Positions 45,284 through 55,072 of a DNA stretch of 64,000 nucleotides are shown here, piece after piece; position 1 is the first letter of the stretch, and each line of letters starts with the position of its first letter. Source of the stretch: Oscillospiraceae bacterium (GTDB taxonomy: Bacteria; Bacillota; Clostridia; Oscillospirales; Ruminococcaceae). The notes beneath the pieces were generated by a model. The model was not told the origin of the DNA. It did no database searches and was given only the letters and a program-made list of their open reading frames with translations. The stretch spans positions 62,001-126,000 of the forward strand of contig JAKSPJ010000003.1 in assembly GCA_024404915.1 (NCBI GenBank), read 5' to 3'. The position numbers and the translations under genes were made by a program.

Positions 45284-46744
45284 ATGAGAACAATAGATCT
45301 GCCGCCGTATGCACCTACTCTAATTGAATCCACACGTGCCATCGGCTATTCGTTTGAATCGGCTATATCGGATATCATAGATAATAGTATCGCTGCATCT
45401 GCCCAAAATGTTGACATATTCTTTTATCCGATTGGCGAAGCATATATTGCCATTTTGGATAATGGTTCCGGCATGAATACAGAGCAAATCGATCTAGCTA
45501 TGCAATATGGAAGCAGGAATCCACTGGAGCTTCGAGATAAGACCGATTTAGGACGGTTCGGGCTGGGTTTGAAAACGGCATCGCTGTCACAATGCCGAAC
45601 CCTTACAGTCATATCCAAACAGGGAGAAACTGTTGAGGCCAGAAGGTGGGACATTGATCATGTGGCAAAGACGGGACAATGGTCCTTAATAGTACTTGAT
45701 GCAGACGAAGCAAAGGATATCCCGCATTTCAATGAGTTATGTGCTTATGAATCCGGAACTCTCATTGTATGGCAAAATCTGGATAGACTCAAAGCAGGGG
45801 AAATCAATTTTGAAGAAACACTTGGACGAAAGATTGATGGTGTCCGAGAACATATTTCGTTGGTGTTTCACCGCTATTTATCTGGAGAAACAGGTATCAA
45901 ACGGCTAAAAATCAATATCAACAATGAAAAGGTCACTCCTTTTGATCCGTTTTTGCCCGGTAAGAGCCAGCGGCCTATGGATGATGAAATTATCCGAATT
46001 CAAGGTGAAAAAATTATAGTCCGTCCGTATATCCTCCCTCATATCTCGAAAATGACTGCTGAGGAAATAAAGCATCTTGGCGGAAAGGACGGTTTGCGCA
46101 AGCAGCAGGGATTCTATGTCTATCGAAATAAGCGGCTGCTTGTGTGGGGAACGTGGTTTCGTATGATGAGAAAGGGAGATTTGTCCAAGCTTGCGCGTAT
46201 TCAGGTAGATATCCCCAATACGCTGGACGATCTCTGGACACTGGATATAAAAAAATCATCTGCACTTCCTCCGGCTGAGGTAAGGAAAAATCTTGAATTG
46301 ATTATAGAAAAGATAGCAGATAAAAGTAAAAGAACGTGGGAATTTCGCGGGAAAAAGGAAATTGACGATTCCAAAATGCATATCTGGAATCGAATGAAAG
46401 CAGCAAAAGGCGGGTTTTATTACGAGATAAACCGCGACCACCCGCTGTTAGAGCAGGTTCGGGAACACCCTGAGTCAGCTTCCAACTTGATCGAAAATAT
46501 ACTTCGTATGATTGAGTCCGGACTTCCATTAAACCAATTGTATATCGATTTGAATAATGACGAGCAAATCAAGAATGATCAGGCATTTACCGATAAAGAA
46601 ATCTTAAAGATGCTGCGGGATGTACTGGCTGTTCAGAGCTCTCAGGATGCAAAAATTCGTTTCTTGGAAGCACTTGAAACAATAGAGCCCTATGTCAACT
46701 ATCCGAGTGTAGTTAAAGCAGTAAAAAAGGAGCTGGGAATATGA
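45284..46744 (+). CDS. GHKL (MORC/Hsp90-like) ATPase of a defence operon
   Basis: 486 residues. The ATP-binding GHKL motifs are all visible: FESAISDIIDNSIAA (N box with Glu and Asn), ILDNGSGMN (G1), and LGRFGLGLKTASLSQ (G2). An S5-like transducer domain follows. AAGGAGG precedes the ATG. Iyer, Abhiman and Aravind (2008) described such ATPases next to Z1 and restriction genes as relatives of eukaryotic MORC. Here it is first in the operon and overlaps the Z1 gene by 4 bases. It probably acts as a DNA-bound clamp. Confidence 0.92.
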   Translation: MRTIDLPPYAPTLIESTRAIGYSFESAISDIIDNSIAASAQNVDIFFYPIGEAYIAILDNGSGMNTEQIDLAMQYGSRNPLELRDKTDLGRFGLGLKTASLSQCRTLTVISKQGETVEARRWDIDHVAKTGQWSLIVLDADEAKDIPHFNELCAYESGTLIVWQNLDRLKAGEINFEETLGRKIDGVREHISLVFHRYLSGETGIKRLKININNEKVTPFDPFLPGKSQRPMDDEIIRIQGEKIIVRPYILPHISKMTAEEIKHLGGKDGLRKQQGFYVYRNKRLLVWGTWFRMMRKGDLSKLARIQVDIPNTLDDLWTLDIKKSSALPPAEVRKNLELIIEKIADKSKRTWEFRGKKEIDDSKMHIWNRMKAAKGGFYYEINRDHPLLEQVREHPESASNLIENILRMIESGLPLNQLYIDLNNDEQIKNDQAFTDKEILKMLRDVLAVQSSQDAKIRFLEALETIEPYVNYPSVVKAVKKELGI

Positions 46745-49497
46745 GTACAAACGAGTGCGATATCCTTGAAAATATGATTTCTGCTGGTGTTAATTCGGCA
46801 TATCCTACCATTCCTCCTACAGAAACAGAGTTTTATGAAAAGACAGCAGAGCTTCGCAGCGTGCTTTCTGCAATGTATGCTGTTTCCGACGAAGAATTTG
46901 AAGGAATTAAACGGCGTTTAAGAGAACGTATAGCCGTTCAGATGGACATCGGTGTTTTTATTCAAGACCGCAATAACGGTCATCAATCGTGGTTGCCGGC
47001 CAAAAAATCGCAGTTCGATTTCTACTTTTGGAACCGCTATAAGCGCTATCTTGAAGAAGCGAAACATTGGAATCCGCGTGTCACTGCTTCATTAAGCCAA
47101 GTAGCAGAGGAAATCCTTGATCTTTGCGGTGATCCTTCGCAGGCGGTTTTTTCAATTAGAGGACTGGTACTAGGTGATGTGCAGTCTGGAAAAACCGCAA
47201 ATTACACTGCCATCTGCAATAAGGCTGCTGATACCGGCTACCGTTTGATTATTGTGCTTGCCGGTATGATGGAAAACCTGCGTCAGCAGACGCAGGAACG
47301 ATTGGATGCAGAATTTGCAGGAAGAAAGAGTGAGTACTTTCTGGATCCCAAAGCCGCAGAAGAAGCTAAAAACTTCCCTGTCGGCGTTGGAAAGTACAGC
47401 GGGCCTGCGGATGCCTCCAAAAAGATCGCTTCATTTACTTCTGTGCGCAAAGATTTTGACAGCGGCATTCTGCGCAGCAATAACCTCAGTCTCGATAGTG
47501 TCAATTGTCCGGTTTTGCTTGTAATAAAGAAAAACAAGCGTATTCTGAACAACTTGATTACTTGGCTGAAAAAGAATAATACTTTGAATGCGAACGGCAA
47601 GATAGCTGATCTTCCGCTGCTGCTGATTGATGACGAAGCAGATAACGCATCCGTCAACACCAAAGATGCGGATTCCGATCCGACAGCTATTAACGCAAGT
47701 ATTCGAACGCTGTTAGGTATGTTCCAGCGCGTAACATACCTCGGTATTACCGCGACGCCTTTTGCGAATATTTTCATTGATCCAACAATTGACGAAGATC
47801 TATTCCCTGCTGACTTTATCTATACATTGAAGCCGCCGACCAATTATATTGGCGCAGAGCGGATCTTTGGTGAAAACAGTGATTCCGGCTTTATGCTTGA
47901 GGAAATCGATCAGGATGCCAAAGAGTTATATATTCCAGCAAAGCACAAAAAGGACTTGATTGTCGATGATCTGCCGGCAGATATGTATGAAGCAGCATAT
48001 TACTTCCTGCTGGTAAATGCTATTCGTGATTATCGTGAAGACAGAGGCACACATCGCACAATGATGGTACATGTGAGCCATTATACCGATGTTCAGGGGC
48101 AAATCGCAGAGATCTATAATGAATGGCTGGTCCGAGTTCAATCTGAATTGCGAAACTATTCAAAATTGCCGCTTGACAAAGCAGAGCAGCTGCGTCATAT
48201 TCATATGCTTCATGAGATATGGGATAAATATGGACTGTCCTCGATTTCTGGTGCTTCATGGCAGACTATCCTGCATGATTATTTATGGGAAGCTGCGGAA
48301 CCCGTTTGTGTTCGCGCTGTAAACAGCAAAACAGGTGCTGCCAGCTTGGACTATTATGCTCACATTGAGGATGGACTGCGCGTAATCGCCGTTGGCGGAA
48401 ATAGTATGTCCAGAGGATTGACCTTGGAAGGACTGTGTGTTTCGTATTTCTGCCGCAATACGCAGATGTATGATACACTCATGCAAATGGGGCGCTGGTT
48501 TGGGTATCGGCCCAACTATGGTGACCTGGTAAAAATCTGGCTGACGCTGGATGCGATGGATTGGTATGGGCAAATCACAAGAGCTGCCGAGGAACTGAAA
48601 GACGAGATCGCTGCTATGCGCAATGCACATCAGACGCCGCGTGATTTTGGCTTGAAAGTGCGGCAGGATCCCGGCACACTGATCGTTACTGCCCGCAACA
48701 AAATGCGTACTGCTACTCAACTGAATCAGCCTGTATCTGTTTCCGGCCATTTGTTGGAAACACCGCGCTTAAAATCGGCACCGGTCATTCTTAAAGAAAA
48801 CAAAAAAGTCTTCAAAGCATTTATTGCGAATCTGGATGATATGGGAACAAGGCTGCCTTCCGATGTTGAACGGACGCATGGTCATTACTTTTGGGAGCAT
48901 GTATCCGGCACCGCTGTCGCGCAATTTCTCCGAGACTTTGAAACACATCCGTGGCATCTCAGCTTTAATGGACGTGCACTGGCAGAGTATACGGAAACCT
49001 ATCATTCCAGCGATGAATGGGATGTAGTTCTGATGTCCAGCGGTGAAGGCGCTGCATATTCCGAACCCCTGCAATGCGGAGATTCAGAGATCGTCCTTTC
49101 CCATACAGCAAGGAGAAAGGTGTCTGTCAAGAACAGAAGCATTTACATTAACGGCACAAAGGTGAGAGTCGGATCCGGCGGCTGCACGAAAATCGGTCTA
49201 ACAAAAGAGGATATTGAAGAAGCTGCCAATGAATTCAGGAGCACGACAAAAAAGAAGAATGTTCCGGATTCCGCGTATTTAATTGAAAAACGGCCGCCTA
49301 TTCTCATGCTGCACATCATTGAGGTCGGTGATGTGATTGATTCCGATGATCCGACATATCAAATACCGGATTATTTGTACGCAATCGGTGTTGGCATTCC
49401 GAAAAACAAACATGGCAATCGTACCGTGACTTACATGGCAAATATGATCGAGTTGGAAAACTGGATCGCACCTGATGAGGATTACGACGATGAATGA
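46741..49497 (+). CDS. Z1-domain superfamily helicase/ATPase
   Basis: 918 residues. LGDVQSGKTANYTA is Walker A, LLIDDEADNAS is the Walker B/DEAD-type motif, YLGITATPFANIF is motif III, and the Z1 domain follows with GGNSMSRGLTLEGL and QMGRWFGYRPNYGDLVKIW. Z1 proteins are found almost only in defence operons with a GHKL ATPase. The start overlaps the upstream stop (ATGA) and the end overlaps the nuclease gene by 8 bases. Probably the DNA motor of the system. Confidence 0.93.
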   Translation: MSTNECDILENMISAGVNSAYPTIPPTETEFYEKTAELRSVLSAMYAVSDEEFEGIKRRLRERIAVQMDIGVFIQDRNNGHQSWLPAKKSQFDFYFWNRYKRYLEEAKHWNPRVTASLSQVAEEILDLCGDPSQAVFSIRGLVLGDVQSGKTANYTAICNKAADTGYRLIIVLAGMMENLRQQTQERLDAEFAGRKSEYFLDPKAAEEAKNFPVGVGKYSGPADASKKIASFTSVRKDFDSGILRSNNLSLDSVNCPVLLVIKKNKRILNNLITWLKKNNTLNANGKIADLPLLLIDDEADNASVNTKDADSDPTAINASIRTLLGMFQRVTYLGITATPFANIFIDPTIDEDLFPADFIYTLKPPTNYIGAERIFGENSDSGFMLEEIDQDAKELYIPAKHKKDLIVDDLPADMYEAAYYFLLVNAIRDYREDRGTHRTMMVHVSHYTDVQGQIAEIYNEWLVRVQSELRNYSKLPLDKAEQLRHIHMLHEIWDKYGLSSISGASWQTILHDYLWEAAEPVCVRAVNSKTGAASLDYYAHIEDGLRVIAVGGNSMSRGLTLEGLCVSYFCRNTQMYDTLMQMGRWFGYRPNYGDLVKIWLTLDAMDWYGQITRAAEELKDEIAAMRNAHQTPRDFGLKVRQDPGTLIVTARNKMRTATQLNQPVSVSGHLLETPRLKSAPVILKENKKVFKAFIANLDDMGTRLPSDVERTHGHYFWEHVSGTAVAQFLRDFETHPWHLSFNGRALAEYTETYHSSDEWDVVLMSSGEGAAYSEPLQCGDSEIVLSHTARRKVSVKNRSIYINGTKVRVGSGGCTKIGLTKEDIEEAANEFRSTTKKKNVPDSAYLIEKRPPILMLHIIEVGDVIDSDDPTYQIPDYLYAIGVGIPKNKHGNRTVTYMANMIELENWIAPDEDYDDE

Positions 49498-50425
49498 TTA
49501 TGAAAAACAGCTTCACGAGGCGTGGAATCGCGTTCAGCCGTATAATGGCTCAACTGTGCAGCTGTCTGTCCAGCATCCGTTGGAATGGTATGTAGGTTAC
49601 TATGCGCCGACACAGAAAGCAGTAATTCTTATCAGTGATTCGCCTGTCAAAAATGTAGAATCGCTGAAAAGTATTGTGTTTAACTGCGCACAGCGGCAAG
49701 ACGGAAAGTATGCAATTGCCTTTATACTTGTCTCCAGAGAAATGGAGGAAGTATATATAACAATGTGCGGCGATATTATTCGCTATTCCAGCGCGGAACA
49801 AACTCCAGCGAACGCACTTATTCGAGTGATCGGAAGATATAGGCAATGGATTAAGCTGCTTGAGCATCAGCGCAGCGCATTGATGAGCAACGCCGCACAA
49901 AAAGGACTGATCGGGGAACTATATTATTTGCGAAGCAAACTTCAATCCGGTATGAATCCGACAGATGCTGTGGCTGGCTGGGTTGGACCAGAAGGCGCTG
50001 ATCAGGATTTTCAGTATCAAGATGGATGGCACGAAATCAAGACCACAGGCTTGTCTTCTGATGAAATCAACATTTCCTCTATTGAACAGCTGGACAATGA
50101 TGAAGCCGGAGAGCTGATTGTGGTTCGAGCCGACAAGTGTGCTGATACGAAGCCAAACGGCGTTACGCTCAAGAAAATGGTTGAATCGGTATTATCGCTG
50201 CTGCAAAGCAATTACGCTGCTGCGGATGCTTTCCATGCAAAGCTGAGCAGTGCAGGATATCTGGATTTACCAGAGTATGATCAGCAATATTATTACATCG
50301 CCGGCACAGAGGCATATAGTGTGACCAGCAGTTTTCCTCGTATAAAGCGGTCATCACTGCCTGCCCCGATTACACAATGCAGCTATTCTATCAGTTTATC
50401 AAGTCTGGCTCAATGGAAAAAGTAA
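49490..50425 (+). CDS. PD-(D/E)XK nuclease (DUF4420-type) of the Z1 operon
   Basis: 311 residues. Start at ATG 49490 (GATGAGG upstream), inside the end of the Z1 gene. NAAQKGLIGELYYLRSKLQSG, then WVGPEGADQDFQYQDGWHEIKTT: Asp173, Glu182 and Lys184 form the PD-(D/E)XK site. This fits the family called DUF4420 or PD-(D/E)XK motif protein, regularly third in Z1 operons. It is the likely DNA-cutting subunit. Confidence 0.9.
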   Translation: MNDYEKQLHEAWNRVQPYNGSTVQLSVQHPLEWYVGYYAPTQKAVILISDSPVKNVESLKSIVFNCAQRQDGKYAIAFILVSREMEEVYITMCGDIIRYSSAEQTPANALIRVIGRYRQWIKLLEHQRSALMSNAAQKGLIGELYYLRSKLQSGMNPTDAVAGWVGPEGADQDFQYQDGWHEIKTTGLSSDEINISSIEQLDNDEAGELIVVRADKCADTKPNGVTLKKMVESVLSLLQSNYAAADAFHAKLSSAGYLDLPEYDQQYYYIAGTEAYSVTSSFPRIKRSSLPAPITQCSYSISLSSLAQWKK

Positions 50426-50437
50426 GGAGGCGTTATA

Positions 50438-52519
50438 ATGGATTCGCTGGAATTTAAGCAGGATTTTCTCACGGGAGTGAAAGCAGCTGCTGCTGTTTCC
50501 GGTGAGGGATCATGTGCCGCATTCGTTAATGAAATGGCACAGTACTTAATCGATTCAGAAGTGCTGTCAGATTTTCAGCCATCATTTTATACAGGTACTA
50601 AGAGCAATCGTAAGTATCGAGTAGATGGCTATAATTTCGACGAATTCGATAATACGCTTTACTTAATTATTGCTGATTACAGCGGTTCATTTGAAGACAG
50701 CACGATCACGAATGCTGCCGCTAACCGCCTGTTTGGACAGCTCAGACTATTTATCGACATGGCGCTCAAATCAAAACTCCATGAAGAAATTGAGATGAGC
50801 ACCCCTTGTGCGGATTTGATTGACCTCATGCGCTACAACAGTACACGGATACGAAAATTTAAGCTGCTGATTTTTACTGATGCAGACATGAGCTCATTAA
50901 TCAAGAGCATCGAACTCGATAACTATGAAGATCTGCCGGTTGAAGGGCAAATCTGGGATATTGAGAGACTATACCGAGTATGCTGCTCGGATCTGAGCCG
51001 ACAGGTTGTAGAACTCAACTTTCTGGATTTTTGCGAGGAAGGAATTCCCTGTATTGAGGCCAGCAGTGCGGCTTCTGAGAACTATACCAGCTATTTAGGC
51101 ATTATTCCGGGATGTGTATTAGCTGACATTTATGATAAATATGGCAGCCGCTTGCTCGAAGGAAATGTTCGTTCTTTTCTTTCGACAAAAGTCGCCGTGA
51201 ACAAACAGATCCGCACTACCCTGCTGAAAGAACCGAAAATGTTTTTTGCTTTCAATAATGGTATTTCTGCGACTGCACTGGATGTGAAGGTCGAAGATAC
51301 CGATCATGGCAGATTTATAACGTTTGCGCGGGATTTTCAGATCATTAACGGAGGTCAGACTACAGCGTCGATCTCAAACGCCAGATTCAGAGATAAAGCG
51401 AAGCTCGACGAAGTATTCGTGCAAATGAAGCTGACTGAAATTGCTGCAACTGCGTCACAGGATGACACAGATACCCTAATTCGCAATATTTCCAAATCAT
51501 CCAACAGCCAGAATAAGGTCAGCGATGCCGATTTCTTTGCCAGCCACCCATTCCACAGACGAATGGAAACTATATCCAGAAGGTTGTTCGCTCCCGCGAC
51601 AGATGGAGCTCAATACGAAACCAAATGGTTCTATGAACGAGCAAGAGGTCAGTATTTGCAGGAGCAAATGCACTTAACCCCTGCTAAAAAGCGTCAGTTT
51701 GCACTTCAGCACCCAAAAAACAAGGTCATTAAAAAGACCGACTTAGCGAAAGTGCAGAATACATGGCTTATGAACCCCCATACGGTTAGCCGCGGTGCGC
51801 AGACCAATTTCAATGCTTTTGCCGAATGGATTGACGATATGTGGGAGAAAGACGACACGAAGTTTAATGAGCGATACTTCGAGTCAACTGCTGCGCTTTT
51901 GTTGATGTTCCAATTCTTAGAGAAGCAAATTCCTAAGCAGCCGTGGTATGAAGGCGGTTATCGTGCAAACATCATTTACTATACCATTGCACTATTCCAT
52001 CATCTTGTTATTAAGCAGTTCTCCGGAAATGATTTCGATTTAATTTTGATTTGGAATAAACAAGATTTGCCGGAAATAGTCCAAAAGTGCCTTCTGGAAA
52101 TCTCAGAAAAAGTATTCTTCCAGATTACTGATCCTGAGCGGCGTATTATTAACGTTACACAGTGGTGTAAAAAGCAAGAGTGCTGGGATGGCGTAAAGAA
52201 GCTCTCGATCTCCTTGCCGGAAGAACTTGAAATTTGCCTTACGGATAACGGATTAGCGAAAGCTGCTGAAAAGCAGGCAAAAAAAGACCAGCGCATGACA
52301 AACGATATCAATGCCGAAGCGGAAGTAGTAAAATACCCGGCAGAGTTCTGGAAAAAACTCACAGAATTTGCAGTTATGCATCGTCTGATTGAAATGAGAG
52401 ATCAGCAAGCATTGAAAAAAGCCTGCCAAATACCATTGAAACTGCCAAATTCTGTAGAAAGCAAGAGATTGCTTGCACTTCTTGAAAAAGCAAGAAACGA
52501 AGGATTTAAGGATGAGTAA
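50438..52519 (+). CDS. AIPR-family (abortive infection phage resistance) protein
   Basis: 693 residues. The central FFAFNNGISATALDV and FQIINGGQTTASISNARFRDK segments are typical of the AIPR family. RNISKSSNSQNKVSDADFFASHPFHRRME and the following FYERARGQY are also family-like. AAGGAGG lies 7 bases before the ATG. AIPR proteins accompany Z1 systems and some phage-exclusion loci; their biochemical role is unclear. The end overlaps the methyltransferase start by 8 bases. Confidence 0.92.
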   Translation: MDSLEFKQDFLTGVKAAAAVSGEGSCAAFVNEMAQYLIDSEVLSDFQPSFYTGTKSNRKYRVDGYNFDEFDNTLYLIIADYSGSFEDSTITNAAANRLFGQLRLFIDMALKSKLHEEIEMSTPCADLIDLMRYNSTRIRKFKLLIFTDADMSSLIKSIELDNYEDLPVEGQIWDIERLYRVCCSDLSRQVVELNFLDFCEEGIPCIEASSAASENYTSYLGIIPGCVLADIYDKYGSRLLEGNVRSFLSTKVAVNKQIRTTLLKEPKMFFAFNNGISATALDVKVEDTDHGRFITFARDFQIINGGQTTASISNARFRDKAKLDEVFVQMKLTEIAATASQDDTDTLIRNISKSSNSQNKVSDADFFASHPFHRRMETISRRLFAPATDGAQYETKWFYERARGQYLQEQMHLTPAKKRQFALQHPKNKVIKKTDLAKVQNTWLMNPHTVSRGAQTNFNAFAEWIDDMWEKDDTKFNERYFESTAALLLMFQFLEKQIPKQPWYEGGYRANIIYYTIALFHHLVIKQFSGNDFDLILIWNKQDLPEIVQKCLLEISEKVFFQITDPERRIINVTQWCKKQECWDGVKKLSISLPEELEICLTDNGLAKAAEKQAKKDQRMTNDINAEAEVVKYPAEFWKKLTEFAVMHRLIEMRDQQALKKACQIPLKLPNSVESKRLLALLEKARNEGFKDE

Positions 52520-54182
52520 GAAGTCAAAGAGAAATCAATCTGCGTCTGAAAAGAAAAAAATAAAAGAATATAACACTGTTGATCTGTTTGCCGGAGCCGG
52601 AGGCTTGAGTTTAGGTTTTAAGCAAATAAAGGGAAATATACGGTTTAATATACGGGCTGCATTTGAGAACAACCCATATATGCAGGAGACATATAGAAAA
52701 AACCATCCGGGGACAGACGTATACGGCGATGTTTGTACTGCCGATTATCAAGAAATACAACGGCTATACGGTCCTATCGATGTTGTGATTGGCGGTCCGC
52801 CCTGCCAAGGCTTTTCAAATGCTAACAGACAAAAGTATGCTGCTATAAATCTGAATAACAAATTGGTTAAACAATATGTTCGGGCAATTACTGAGCTGCG
52901 GCCTAAAGCGTTTGTCATGGAAAACGTCAGTATGCTGAAATCGGATGTCCACCGATTCTATTTGGAACAGGGCGACGTGGAGGCGGTTGATCGCTATGGG
53001 ATAGAAACTCGTGATGACTCGCTGATTTTACTGGACGAACAGTTCTATTTTGAAGGTGCTGAGGCGTATATCGGCGGCCTTGAAAAAATCGAACAGTATG
53101 AATGGCCGGATGCTCTCCAAACAGAATTAAGAGTTATCTATAAGTTCTCCAAAAACTCGGCAAAGCTTCAAACCACGTTAGAAAAGCATAAAAGCAGGAT
53201 TTATAAAGCAATCACGTCTTATTCTAATTCGGCTGAGGCTAATTCCGATAATCCTATTGTATGTGAATCACTTCGGGCATGCAAATGCATTTTGAATTAT
53301 TATGAACAGACCATGGATCTTACGAAGATCCGTGAATCAATTGAACCCGCTCTTATGATCCAGCGAATGTTAAGCCGAATGAAGGAAATCCTCACTAATC
53401 ATATTGTTATTGATGAAGTGAATACTGAGTGTGGATTGAAAGTCTCTGTGCGTACATTCGCAGTATTTGAGTATTTGTCAAAGATACTTCAGTCTGATAC
53501 ATATAATTACGCGCTGAAATCCGATGTACTTTGCGCTGCTAATTACGGAGCACCGCAAAAAAGAATGAGGTTTGTTATTATTGGTGTTCAAAGAGGCATT
53601 TCCGAAGAGTCTGATCTTCCTGCGCCTAAAGTTAAGCCAGAGGATTATTCTAAAGTGGAGGATGCGATCGCCGATCTCGAAAAGGTCTCAACAGTTGATG
53701 ATATTGCTGAGGATCATGGTGCTGTCCCTGCTGTTAAGGTCAGAACCGGGCCGCTGTATAAGTTAAGAGATTCAGCCGTTATTTGGAATCATATTGTGAC
53801 AAAAACTACTCCAACGGCATTATCTCGATTCAAAGCAATCAGAGAAGGGCAAAACTTTCATGCTTTGTCGGAGGAAATGAAGTCTAATACCTATACAGAT
53901 CCTGCGAGGACACAAAACACCATCTATCTTAGATTAAATTATCAGGAACCGTGCGGAACAGTGGTTAATGTCCGCAAATCCATGTGGATACACCCCAGAT
54001 TAGACCGTGCAATCAGTATTCGAGAGGCAGCTCGGCTGCAAACATTTCCGGACAGCTTTAGATTCTACGGCTCAAAGGATCAACAGTATCAGCAGGTTGG
54101 AAATGCAGTTCCGCCGATTATGGCGAAAGCAATCGCAAAGCAAGTTAAAGAATTGCTAAAGAAGGACAACGATGGCAGATAA
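52512..54182 (+). CDS. C5 cytosine DNA methyltransferase of the Z1 operon
   Basis: 556 residues; start at ATG 52512. The ten-motif order of C5 methyltransferases is present: DLFAGAGGLSLGF (I), GGPPCQGFSNANR with nucleophile Cys98 (IV), FVMENVSML (VI), YGAPQKRMRFVIIG (VIII), QVGNAVPPIMAKAIA (X). Between VI and VIII is an insertion of about 190 residues, unlike a minimal Dcm. It presumably marks host DNA so that the Z1/nuclease genes spare it. The target sequence cannot be read from the gene. Confidence 0.95.
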   Translation: MSKKSKRNQSASEKKKIKEYNTVDLFAGAGGLSLGFKQIKGNIRFNIRAAFENNPYMQETYRKNHPGTDVYGDVCTADYQEIQRLYGPIDVVIGGPPCQGFSNANRQKYAAINLNNKLVKQYVRAITELRPKAFVMENVSMLKSDVHRFYLEQGDVEAVDRYGIETRDDSLILLDEQFYFEGAEAYIGGLEKIEQYEWPDALQTELRVIYKFSKNSAKLQTTLEKHKSRIYKAITSYSNSAEANSDNPIVCESLRACKCILNYYEQTMDLTKIRESIEPALMIQRMLSRMKEILTNHIVIDEVNTECGLKVSVRTFAVFEYLSKILQSDTYNYALKSDVLCAANYGAPQKRMRFVIIGVQRGISEESDLPAPKVKPEDYSKVEDAIADLEKVSTVDDIAEDHGAVPAVKVRTGPLYKLRDSAVIWNHIVTKTTPTALSRFKAIREGQNFHALSEEMKSNTYTDPARTQNTIYLRLNYQEPCGTVVNVRKSMWIHPRLDRAISIREAARLQTFPDSFRFYGSKDQQYQQVGNAVPPIMAKAIAKQVKELLKKDNDGR

Positions 54183-54591
54183 TCATACGAAAGAAGTTCG
54201 CAGCTACAATATGTCTCGCATTAGATCGAATAATACAAAGCCGGAAGTGCTGGTACGGTCGTATTTGCACAAGTGCGGATTTCGCTTTCGCAAGAATGAC
54301 AAGCGATACCCTGGCAAACCGGATATTGTACTGCCGAAGTATAAAACCGTAGTATTTGTAAACGGCTGTTTCTGGCATAAACATAATTGCCCAAAGTTTG
54401 TTATGCCTAAAAGCAACACTGATTACTGGATCAAGAAGATCGACGGTAATGTGAAACGAGATGCTGGGCATTACCAAAAGCTGAAATCTATAGGATGGCG
54501 TGTGATCGTTATCTGGGAATGCGAAGTGTCTGATGAGCAGCTTCAAAAGCTGGCGGATTCAATAAGGAGCGATGATAATGGCATTACTTAA
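54172..54591 (+). CDS. vsr: Very short patch repair endonuclease (Vsr)
   Basis: 139 residues. RSYNMSRIRSNNTKPE, LVRSYLHKCGFRFRKND, LPGKPDIVLPKYK-like core and FVNGCFWHKHNCP match Vsr. Vsr nicks T:G mismatches left by deamination of 5-methylcytosine at the target of the partner enzyme. It overlaps the methyltransferase gene by 11 bases, the standard dcm-vsr pairing. Confidence 0.95.
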   Translation: MADNHTKEVRSYNMSRIRSNNTKPEVLVRSYLHKCGFRFRKNDKRYPGKPDIVLPKYKTVVFVNGCFWHKHNCPKFVMPKSNTDYWIKKIDGNVKRDAGHYQKLKSIGWRVIVIWECEVSDEQLQKLADSIRSDDNGIT

Positions 54592-54810
54592 TGAAGCGAA
54601 TATTACCCGTGAAGATAAAGAGCGCAATAGCGTACATACCGAAGTCCGTGCCGCATATACGGTCTTTGAGGAAGGTGGAAAAAAGTACTTTCAGCTTGAT
54701 CCCTACGGGAAAGCAACAAGACAGCAGCCCGAAAAATAAGTCAATCGCTGCAGCTGGATCAGGAGGCTGCCAAGCACCTAATCAAACTGCTGATAGACAA
54801 TTTGTTATAA
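54578..54810 (+). pseudogene. Small conserved restriction-associated protein, split by a -1 frameshift
   Basis: ATG 54578 (AATAAGGAG upstream) opens MALLNEANITREDKERNSV and so on, 53 codons, to a TAA at 54737-54739. I recall a family of about 75-80 residues with this start downstream of defence methyltransferase genes, often misnamed. Its normal ending appears at once in the -1 frame: from 54739 the frame reads SQSLQLDQEAAKHLIKLL and stops at 54810. One extra A in GAAAAAT (54731-54737) would restore a 76-residue protein. This is a deletion, a sequencing error in a homopolymer, or ribosomal -1 slippage. It overlaps vsr by 14 bases. Confidence 0.72.
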
Positions 54811-54844
54811 GTCTGTTAATGCAAACTCACAGCCATTGGTATTG

Positions 54845-54864
54845 AGTTGACACAAGTGTCAACT
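54845..54864. other. Perfect 20-bp palindrome
   Basis: AGTTGACAC-AA-GTGTCAACT, nine perfect pairs around two bases, in the gap after the Z1 operon. Could be an operator or the first of two termination hairpins. Confidence 0.7.
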
Positions 54865-54874
54865 TTGAAAAATA

Positions 54875-54914
54875 GGCGAAAGCATCGTTTTTTGTCCGTT
54901 GCTTTCGCCTTTCA
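54875..54914 (+). terminator. Terminator of the Z1 operon
   Basis: GGCGAAAGCA (54875-54884) / TGCTTTCGCC (54900-54909), then TTTC. Confidence 0.82.
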
Positions 54915-54980
54915 TGTTAATTGTTTAGGATGATATTCTTTCTCTGAAAACAGTGTTGCTGTGATTGCAGGTACATACCC

Positions 54981-55009
54981 TTGACTATAGTTTCTTATTA
55001 TGATACAAT
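54981..55009 (+). promoter_or_regulatory. Promoter of the ATPase/HNH pair
   Basis: TTGACT (54981-54986), 17-base spacer, TACAAT (55004-55009). Confidence 0.75.
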
Positions 55010-55072
55010 GAATATGTTATTGTCTTATCTGAAAAGTAGCGTGCGTACACAGAATAAGGAGGCATGATGACG

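Noticed and set aside
45025..45342. 105-codon minus-strand frame in front of the GHKL gene
   Set aside because: It covers the terminator and the consensus promoter of the Z1 operon and has no ribosome site.
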